Source: Candidatus Eiseniibacteriota bacterium
GTDB lineage: Bacteria; Joyebacterota; Joyebacteria; Joyebacterales; Joyebacteraceae
DNA: 5,646 bases
Direction: 5' to 3'
NCBI GenBank assembly: GCA_030638405.1
Contig: DAOWER010000154.1
Location: 1-5,646 of the forward strand
This document shows, one piece after another, positions 1-5,050 of this stretch (position 1 is its first letter; the number at the start of each line of letters is the position of its first letter). A program made the position numbers and the translations under genes. Below the pieces are notes generated by a model, which searched no databases, was not told where the DNA came from, and saw only the letters and a program-made list of their open reading frames with translations.

Positions 1-162
1 ATAGTGAGGAGCGCGCCCGAGGTCGAGCATCGGGCGCTCTACGGCGACTCCCCGGAGGCGGGGAAGGCGGAAGGGAAGACACCGACGAGCGCCGTGGAAC
101 CTGAAGCTGAGATGGGCCCAGTGGGACACGAATCAGCCGAAGACACCGGAGGTTCCGAATGA
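1..162 (+). CDS. 3' end of an unidentified gene with an acidic low-complexity C-terminal tail (partial)
   Basis: An open frame runs from the first base of the window to a TGA at 160-162 and encodes 53 residues. It begins IVRSAPEVEHRALYGD and continues as a tail rich in Glu, Pro, Gly, Ala and Ser and ending GGSE, with 12 acidic against 4 Lys/Arg residues. Third codon positions are mostly G or C, as in the neighbouring genes, while the other two forward frames are interrupted; this supports real coding. The stop overlaps the ATG of the next gene as ATGA, a typical sign of translational coupling. The tail matches no family I recognise and looks disordered, so no function is offered. A GTG at 4-6 could in principle start a 52-residue protein, but the 3' end of a longer upstream gene is more likely. 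Confidence 0.65.
   Translation: MVRSAPEVEHRALYGDSPEAGKAEGKTPTSAVEPEAEMGPVGHESAEDTGGSE
148..153 (+). promoter_or_regulatory. Ribosome binding site of the receiver gene, inside the upstream coding region
   Basis: GGAGGT lies 5 nt before the ATG at 159. It is a near-perfect Shine-Dalgarno sequence embedded in the last codons of the preceding gene. With the ATGA overlap it fixes this start and allows the receiver gene to be translated both independently and by coupling. Confidence 0.75.
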
Positions 163-524
163 CGAAGCTGCTGGTCGTCGATGACGAGAAGAACATCAGG
201 AGACTCTACGAGACCGAACTCGTGCGTGACGGCTACGACGTAGTGACGGCCGAGAGTGCCGAGGAAGCGCTGGAGGCACTGGAGCGGTGCGATCCGGACC
301 TGGTCGTGCTCGATATCAGGCTCGAGGGAATGGACGGCATCGACTGTCTGCGCAGCATCATGGAGACGAGGAGGGACCTCCCCGTTATCCTCAACTCGGC
401 GTATTCCACATACAAGCAGGACTTCGCGTCGTGGATGGCCGACGCGTACGTCGTGAAGTCGGCGGACCTCACGGAGCTCAAGGACACGATAAAGGACGTG
501 CTCAAGAAGCGCGGCAAGGTCTGA
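159..524 (+). CDS. Single-domain (stand-alone) response regulator receiver protein
   Basis: This 121-residue protein is one CheY-like receiver domain with no output domain. It should accept a phosphoryl group from a histidine kinase and signal by protein-protein contact in the cytoplasm. Key residues are all visible: acidic pair D8-D9 in LLVVDDE, phospho-acceptor D52 in VVLDIR, switch Ser S80 in ILNSAYS, aromatic switch Y97 and conserved Lys K100. The residue after the Lys is Ser (VVKSAD), whereas most receivers have a cis-proline there. The C-terminal helix (about 103-118) is complete, so the protein is full length and not a truncated two-domain regulator. It overlaps the upstream gene by ATGA and lies 10 nt before the TPR gene, so the TPR protein or the upstream product may be its partner. 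No kinase is in view. Receiver identity is certain; the pathway is unknown. Confidence 0.95.
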   Translation: MTKLLVVDDEKNIRRLYETELVRDGYDVVTAESAEEALEALERCDPDLVVLDIRLEGMDGIDCLRSIMETRRDLPVILNSAYSTYKQDFASWMADAYVVKSADLTELKDTIKDVLKKRGKV

Positions 525-534
525 GAGGGCGCAG

Positions 535-1626
535 GTGAAGCGGAGCCAGACGCACAAGGAACTGCTGGATTTCCGGAAGAGACTCAGGTCGGCGCCGGAC
601 GACGTTGACGCGCTGTCCGAGCTCGCGTCCGCCTACATGGAGTCCGGCCGCTGCGCCGACGCGGTCGTGGTCCTTCAGCAGCTGCTGGCCAAGCGACCGC
701 GCGACGTCAAGTCGATGATCGACTGCGGTACCTGCTACCGCCGGCTGGGGCTTCTGGAATCGGCGGCCACCGAGTTCGAGCGCGCCGCGAGAACGGCGCC
801 CGGAAGCGCGCCCGCGCGCTACAACCTGGGCCGTGTGTACGATCTCATGGGGCGGTTCGAGGACGCGATTGGGCAGCACTCTGCGGCCATCGGGCTCTCT
901 CCGGACGATCCGGAACCCCACTACCGCCTCGGCGTGACCTTCGCGCGCAAGCAGGAGTTCGAGGAGGCGGTCAGGAACTACGAGAGAGCCATCGAGGCCG
1001 ACTACGGATGTGCCAAGGCTCACACCAATCTGGGCTACACGCTCGACCGGCTCGGCAAGACGGACAAGGCCATCCTGGAGTTCAAGCGGGCCATCGAGAT
1101 CGACCCGGACAATGCCGAGCGCCACCTGAATCTCGGTGCTATCTACGGCGAGAAGGGAATGCTGCCCGAGGCCATCGAGGAGTTCAGGTGCGCGAGCGCG
1201 ATCGACCCGACCAGCGCGGAGGCTCATTTCAATCTGGGCACCGCCCTTCTCGGATGTGACGAAGGTGACGAGGCCGGTGCCGAACTCGAGCTGGCGGTGA
1301 AGTACGCCGCGGACAACCCCGCGGCCCACTACAGGCTCGGCGTGGTCTACTCGGGGAAGGGCATGTTCGCCAAGGCCCTCGCAGAGTTCCAGCGTGTCAT
1401 CGCCCTGGAGGGAGAGACGGGCGACGCCTGTTATCAGATGGGTTTCGCGCTTTCGTCGCTCGACCGGCTGGACGACGCCGAGCGCTTCCTTCGCAAGGCC
1501 GCCGCGGCCTCCCCCGATGATCCGAAGGTCCACTACCAGCTGGGGATCGTGATGGACCGCCTGGGAAGGAGCGTCGACGCGGTCGACTCCTACAGGCGGG
1601 CCGACAAGCTCCACGCTCGATCCTAG
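535..1626 (+). CDS. Tetratricopeptide repeat protein, ten contiguous TPRs
   Basis: The protein has 363 residues and starts at a GTG preceded by GAGAGGG at 523-529, which overlaps the previous stop codon. After a short charged N-terminal helix (residues 1-23), the rest can be cut into ten consecutive 34-residue TPR units from V24 to S363, with no insertion and no C-terminal extension. Typical TPR positions recur in each unit: hydrophobic-x-x-LG near position 8, small residues at 20 and 27, and Pro or Asp at the end (as in EIDPDN and SAIDPTS). There is no signal peptide or membrane segment, so a cytoplasmic scaffold that gathers partner proteins is likely. It follows the receiver gene by 10 nt and precedes the Wzi-like gene by 28 nt. 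TPRs do not specify a substrate; a glycosyltransferase (OGT-like) role is excluded because no catalytic domain is attached. The family call is firm and the partner unknown. Confidence 0.93.
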   Translation: MKRSQTHKELLDFRKRLRSAPDDVDALSELASAYMESGRCADAVVVLQQLLAKRPRDVKSMIDCGTCYRRLGLLESAATEFERAARTAPGSAPARYNLGRVYDLMGRFEDAIGQHSAAIGLSPDDPEPHYRLGVTFARKQEFEEAVRNYERAIEADYGCAKAHTNLGYTLDRLGKTDKAILEFKRAIEIDPDNAERHLNLGAIYGEKGMLPEAIEEFRCASAIDPTSAEAHFNLGTALLGCDEGDEAGAELELAVKYAADNPAAHYRLGVVYSGKGMFAKALAEFQRVIALEGETGDACYQMGFALSSLDRLDDAERFLRKAAAASPDDPKVHYQLGIVMDRLGRSVDAVDSYRRADKLHARS

Positions 1627-1637
1627 CACCGGCAGAG

Positions 1638-1643
1638 AAGGAG
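1638..1643 (+). promoter_or_regulatory. Ribosome binding site choosing the Wzi-like gene start
   Basis: AAGGAG sits 11 nt before the ATG at 1655, a slightly long spacing. Another ATG at 1645 lies only 1 nt after the motif and is in a different frame, so it is not a usable start. The 1655 start gives a clear signal peptide, which supports it. Confidence 0.6.
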
Positions 1644-1654
1644 CATGTCCTCTC

Positions 1655-3391
1655 ATGTCTCTCGGTCGCTTCGTCCTTCCGGTTCTTCTCGCGTGTTGCC
1701 TGCTCCTTCAGGCGCCCGGAGCGACCGCGGAGTCGGCGGCCTCCGAGTCACCGGTGGCAGAGCCCGTCGCCTGGGGCGCGGCGACGGCAAGGTCACGCAT
1801 CGCGAGACCGCCCGCTGACGTGCCACTGAACCACTGGTCCTACCCGCTGCTCGAGAGACTCGAGGCCAGAGGCGTCATCGACATCGACCTTTCCACACGG
1901 CCGGTGTCGCGGTCGGACGTGGCGGCCGCGGTGTCCGCCGCACAGGGTCCCGAGGCTCCCGCGTCCGGCTTCCTCAGTGCGAGGGAGGAGTGGTTTCTTT
2001 CGCGGCTCGTGGCCGAGTTCGTTCGCCGCGAGGTCGACTCGCCCGTCTTCAGCACGGGGACCGCTGCGGCCTCGCTCGGCCTGGGCATCAGGGCGTCCGC
2101 GCAGATACGTCACGGTGGGGAGGCGGTGGAGCTCGATCTGTGGCCCGGCAGCGCACCGGGCGGGATCACACCGCTCAGGGACGTCGGGGTCGACGTCGGT
2201 GACGGGGCCGGCAGGGACGTCGGTATCAGCGTCGGTGACGACGCGCAGCTCGATGCCGCGTCCGACATCAGCTGCGAGATATGGGGTGGAGTGGAAGGCT
2301 TCCTCGGGTTCTACGCCGACGCCCAGCTGCTCCTGGGCGGGCAGGACGGGGCCCGGAAGGTCCAGCTCTCCAGCAGGGTGAGGACCTGGCGCGGCATGTC
2401 TGCCAGCTCGGAGAGGGCGTACGTCAAACTCGAGCGCCCGAGCTACTCGATCGTGGCGGGACGCCGCGGCACCGCTTGGGGGCGCTCCAGGTGGGGACGG
2501 CTGATGCTCTCGGGCACGGCGCCCACCTTCGACCAGATCAACGCGAGGTACGAAGTAGGGGCGCTCTCATTCGAGGCGATGCACGCGTTCCTCGAGTACG
2601 AGGAGCTGGGCACGGAGACGGATCTCGGTGATGCGGAGAGCGTGTTCCTCGCGGCCCACCGAGTGGTCGTGCGTGGCAAGTGGGGGAGCGTCGGGCTGGG
2701 TGAGGCGGTCGTTTACAGCTCGGTCCTGCCGGACCCGGTCTACGTCAATCCGCTCATGCCCTACTACATGGCCCAGCACAACGAACGTTCCGACGACAAC
2801 GTGCTCTGGCAGCTGGACGGTGTGTATCACATTCGCCCGGGCCTCACGGCGTACGGGGAGTTCCTCGTCGATGATCTCCAGTACGAAAGGTGGACCGACA
2901 GTCCGGACAAGTACGGCCTGACGCTCGGCGGAGCGTGGTACGGCGCGGTGCGCGGCGTCGACGCCGAGCTGACCACGGAGTATACGAACGTCCGGAACTG
3001 GACGTACACACACAAGCAGACGGAGCACCGGTTCGCGCAGGACGGGCTGCCGATAGGGTTCGAGCTGGGGCCGGACGCGGACAGGTTCCGGGCCGAGTTC
3101 GTGTTCCATCCGGCACTGAAGTGGTCCGTCGGGACCACCTACGAGCACGCGAGGAAGGGCTACGGTCGGATCACCGACCCGTTCGAACCCGGCGATAACC
3201 CCGAGCCCGCGTTCCCGTCGGGGGTCGTCGAATCAACCGACAGGGTGGGCGTCGAACTCGGATACCAGAGTCTGGAGAGGGTCGCGGTCGGTCTGGGGGC
3301 GGCATTCGAGTCGGTCGCAAACGTGGGGAATCTTCTTGGCATGGACGACGACGGATGGGAGTTCTGGGCGGGCGTTGAGTTCCGCATCTAG
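1655..3391 (+). CDS. Exported Wzi-like (capsule assembly family) outer-membrane beta-barrel with SLH-like N-terminal segment
   Basis: The product has 578 residues. An N-terminal export signal (R5 followed by a hydrophobic stretch to about residue 20, ending PGATA before E26) indicates secretion; LLAC at 11-14 resembles a lipobox but sits inside the hydrophobic core. Residues 55-92 (DVPLNHWSYPLLERLEARG, then SRSDVAAAV) resemble one SLH-type helical repeat. From about residue 205 the chain becomes alternating, Gly- and aromatic-rich, as in an outer-membrane barrel, and ends in WAGVEFRI with an aromatic residue near the C-terminus. Blocks typical of Wzi-like proteins are visible: IVAGRRGTAWGRSRWGRLML (268-287), VYVNPLMPYYMAQ (372-384) and LTAYGEFLVDDLQ (397-409). 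Wzi in E. coli is about 480 residues and helps hold group 1 capsule on the cell surface; this protein is longer because of its N-terminal region. The following UbiA and UppP genes fit a surface-glycan or envelope-lipid context. Barrel and export are well supported. The Wzi family is a motif-level judgement, and a polysaccharide ligand is inference. Confidence 0.72.
   Translation: MSLGRFVLPVLLACCLLLQAPGATAESAASESPVAEPVAWGAATARSRIARPPADVPLNHWSYPLLERLEARGVIDIDLSTRPVSRSDVAAAVSAAQGPEAPASGFLSAREEWFLSRLVAEFVRREVDSPVFSTGTAAASLGLGIRASAQIRHGGEAVELDLWPGSAPGGITPLRDVGVDVGDGAGRDVGISVGDDAQLDAASDISCEIWGGVEGFLGFYADAQLLLGGQDGARKVQLSSRVRTWRGMSASSERAYVKLERPSYSIVAGRRGTAWGRSRWGRLMLSGTAPTFDQINARYEVGALSFEAMHAFLEYEELGTETDLGDAESVFLAAHRVVVRGKWGSVGLGEAVVYSSVLPDPVYVNPLMPYYMAQHNERSDDNVLWQLDGVYHIRPGLTAYGEFLVDDLQYERWTDSPDKYGLTLGGAWYGAVRGVDAELTTEYTNVRNWTYTHKQTEHRFAQDGLPIGFELGPDADRFRAEFVFHPALKWSVGTTYEHARKGYGRITDPFEPGDNPEPAFPSGVVESTDRVGVELGYQSLERVAVGLGAAFESVANVGNLLGMDDDGWEFWAGVEFRI
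2177..2248 (+). repeat. Tandem 36-bp coding duplication (two 12-residue units) in the Wzi-like gene
   Basis: Two adjacent in-frame 36-nt units, 2177-2212 and 2213-2248, encode RDVGVDVGDGAG and RDVGISVGDDAQ. Both open with AGGGACGTCGG and share GTCGGTGACG near the end. The units lie just before the predicted barrel strands, in an acidic Gly/Val/Asp segment that could be a loop or linker. The similarity suggests an internal duplication followed by divergence. Confidence 0.7.
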
Positions 3392-4217
3392 GGTCACGGC
3401 GCTCATCGAGCTCCTCCGCCCGGTCAACGGGTTCTTGGCCGCTGCCGCCGTCCTGGTGGGCGCGTTCGTCTCGCGCTCACCGACGTTCTGGTGGCCGGCG
3501 TTCGCGGGCGCCGCGTCCGCGTTCGCCGCAGCGGGCGCCGCCAACGCCCTGAACGACCGGCTGGACTCCGTGTCCGACGGCATCAATCACCCCGGCAGGC
3601 CGATTCCGTCCGGACGGCTGTCGCAGGCGGCGGCCACGACTGCGGCGTGCGTGGGCGGTCTCGCCTCGGTGGGGCTGGCCGCGGTGATAGGCCCGAGAGC
3701 CGTCGCGCTCGCGCTCATCTGGCTTGTTCTGACCGCGCTCTATTCGCGCGTTCTCAAGGGCGTGCCGCTCGCGGGCAACATCGCGGTGGCGCTGGTGGCG
3801 TCCACACCGTTTCTCATGGGTGGATTCTCTCAGGGTAAGTACCTGCTGGCGGTCATTCCGTGCGCGCTGGCGTTCTTTGTCCATCTGGCGCGCGAGATCG
3901 TGAAGGACGTGGAGGACATCGCCGGCGACGAAGCGGCTGGAGTGCGCACATTCGCCGTGCGTCGCGGCGCATCGGCCGCTTTCGCGGTCGCGCGCGGCGT
4001 CCTGGTCGTCCTGATAGGACTGGCGGCGCTGCCGTTCGCGTTCCGGGTCTACGGCTGGGGTTACGCGAGTGTCCTCGTCGTCATCGATGCCGTGCTGGTC
4101 TGGCTGCTCGTGTCCATGGAGACGAACTCTGGTGGCCGGGGCCTTCGCAGACCGTCCAACGCCCTGAAAGCAGTGATGGCGCTGGGTCTTCTTGCCTTCA
4201 TAGTGGGGGTGCTCTGA
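3375..4217 (+). CDS. UbiA-superfamily polyprenyl transferase, DGGGP-synthase/chlorophyll-synthase-like
   Basis: A 280-residue integral membrane enzyme (about 8-9 hydrophobic helices) that should transfer a polyprenyl group from its diphosphate to an acceptor, using Mg2+. Both aspartate-rich motifs are intact: NDRLDSVSD (60-68, NDxxDxxxD) followed by INHPGRPIPSGRLS (70-83), and KDVEDIAGD (177-185, DxxDxxxD). The opening LLRPVNG and the block YSRVLKGVPLAGNIAVAL (123-140) are also typical. The INxPxRPIPSG signature is shared by archaeal geranylgeranylglyceryl-phosphate geranylgeranyltransferases and chlorophyll synthases, and differs from MenA and UbiA proper; the length also fits DGGGP synthases. 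The TTG at 3375 is preferred because it starts just before the first conserved block and overlaps the previous gene by only 17 nt. An in-frame TTG at 3336 has a better-placed GGGGAA (3325-3330) and would add 13 residues. No ATG or GTG start is available. UppP follows after 3 nt. Superfamily is certain; substrate is open. Confidence 0.88.
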   Translation: MSSASRVTALIELLRPVNGFLAAAAVLVGAFVSRSPTFWWPAFAGAASAFAAAGAANALNDRLDSVSDGINHPGRPIPSGRLSQAAATTAACVGGLASVGLAAVIGPRAVALALIWLVLTALYSRVLKGVPLAGNIAVALVASTPFLMGGFSQGKYLLAVIPCALAFFVHLAREIVKDVEDIAGDEAAGVRTFAVRRGASAAFAVARGVLVVLIGLAALPFAFRVYGWGYASVLVVIDAVLVWLLVSMETNSGGRGLRRPSNALKAVMALGLLAFIVGVL

Positions 4218-4220
4218 AGC

Positions 4221-5021
4221 ATGACAGTTCTTGAGGGAGTTCTCCTGGGGTTGCTGCAGGGACTGACCGAGTTCCTGCCGGTGTCGAGTTCGGGCCATCT
4301 GGCCCTGGCGGAGCACTTCTTCTCCATAGAGAGTCCCGGGGTCACCTTCGAGGTGTTCGTTCACTTCGGGACGGCGATGGCCGTCGTGTTCTTCTTCAGG
4401 GAACGCATCGCGAACATCGTCGTGGCTCTGGGGCGCTGTGTTGCGCGGCTGCAGCACGACGCGGCCGAGGTACGTCTCGCGCTCCACCTTCTCCTGGCGA
4501 CCGTTCCGGCCGCGGCGGCCGGCTACTTCCTCGCTCCCAGGATTGAGGCTGCGTTCACGAGCCCCGCGCTCGTCTCTATCCTCCTGATGGTCACGGGCTT
4601 CATTCTGTGGTTCTCGGGCAAGCTCTTTCCGGGCACGAAGGAGCGCGGGACCTGGCTGGACGCGCTGGCCATCGGCGCGGCGCAGGCGCTCGCGATCCTG
4701 CCCGGGATCTCACGCTCCGGATCGACGATAACCGCCGGGCTCGCCGTGGGGCTGGAGCGCAGGGCAGCGGCCGAGTTCGCGTTCCTGCTCTCGGTCCCAG
4801 TCATATTCGGTGCCGCGGCCGCGAGTCTGGGAGACGCTCTTGCGGCCGGTTCGTCCTCGGGTCCGGCGCTGGCGGTCGGGACACTGGCCGCGTTCGTGTC
4901 GGCGTTGCCCGCGATCGCGCTGCTACTGAGAGCCGTGACGGCCGGGAAGTTGGCGAACTTCGCGTACTACTGCTGGATCATGGGCGCGGTGTCGCTCACG
5001 TTTGTCATGACGGGTCGGTGA
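4221..5021 (+). CDS. uppP: Undecaprenyl-diphosphate phosphatase UppP/BacA
   Basis: This 266-residue polytopic membrane enzyme removes the terminal phosphate from undecaprenyl diphosphate, recycling the lipid carrier for peptidoglycan, O-antigen and capsule; overexpression in E. coli gives bacitracin resistance. Signature motif 1, QGLTEFLPVSSSGH (13-26), carries the (E/Q)xxxE pair Q13/E17 and the conserved His H26. Motif 2, PGISRSGSTITAGL (161-174), carries the catalytic Arg R165. Length and hydrophobic profile match the family, and nothing is missing. The ATG lies 3 nt after the UbiA stop, with GGGGGT at 4205-4210 as a plausible ribosome binding site inside the UbiA gene, so coupled translation is likely. 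The pairing suggests that both enzymes serve the same polyprenyl-lipid economy, possibly with the Wzi-like barrel upstream; that link is inference. Confidence 0.97.
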   Translation: MTVLEGVLLGLLQGLTEFLPVSSSGHLALAEHFFSIESPGVTFEVFVHFGTAMAVVFFFRERIANIVVALGRCVARLQHDAAEVRLALHLLLATVPAAAAGYFLAPRIEAAFTSPALVSILLMVTGFILWFSGKLFPGTKERGTWLDALAIGAAQALAILPGISRSGSTITAGLAVGLERRAAAEFAFLLSVPVIFGAAAASLGDALAAGSSSGPALAVGTLAAFVSALPAIALLLRAVTAGKLANFAYYCWIMGAVSLTFVMTGR

Positions 5022-5035
5022 ACAGGCAGCAATCG

Positions 5036-5043
5036 AAAGGAGG
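5036..5043 (+). promoter_or_regulatory. Strong ribosome binding site of the DUF4139 gene
   Basis: AAAGGAGG lies 7 nt before the GTG at 5051 and is the best Shine-Dalgarno sequence in the window. It selects this GTG as the start, and the signal peptide that follows agrees. It falls in the 29-nt gap after uppP, which shows no terminator hairpin. Confidence 0.8.
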
Positions 5044-5050
5044 CATCGTT

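Noticed and set aside
39..557. Minus-strand open frame opposite the receiver gene
   Set aside because: The receiver gene has all catalytic residues and a good ribosome binding site. The antisense chain has no recognisable family and spans gene borders.
1204..1216. 13-nt identity GACCCGACCAGCG shared with 5243-5255 as a possible repeat
   Set aside because: Both copies encode the common string DPTS in unrelated proteins; shared codon bias explains the match.
535..1626. TPR protein as an O-GlcNAc transferase-like enzyme
   Set aside because: No glycosyltransferase domain follows the repeats; the stop codon comes directly after the tenth TPR.
1645..1647. Upstream ATG as alternative start of the Wzi-like gene
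   Set aside because: It lies in a different frame and only 1 nt after the AAGGAG motif, too close for initiation.
502..1656. Long open frame on the minus strand, 384 codons, opposite the TPR gene
   Set aside because: The TPR frame shows ten in-phase repeats, a good start and operon spacing. The opposite frame is a product of high GC and repeated codon patterns, is rich in Arg/His/Gly/Val, and shows no recognisable domain.
3477..4487. Long open frame on the minus strand, 336 codons, across the UbiA gene and the start of uppP
   Set aside because: It crosses two well-recognised membrane enzyme genes and yields a very hydrophilic Arg/His/Gln-rich chain, as expected from the complement of hydrophobic codons.
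4506..4522. Inverted repeat CCGGCCG / CGGCCGG within uppP as a possible regulatory hairpin or terminator
   Set aside because: The arms are only 7 bp, fall in a run of Ala codons (GCG/GCC), and have no T-run. Such palindromes are expected by composition here.
5022..5050. Possible terminator or new promoter between uppP and the DUF4139 gene
   Set aside because: The 29 nt hold only a strong ribosome binding site. No stem with a T-run and no convincing -35/-10 pair is visible.
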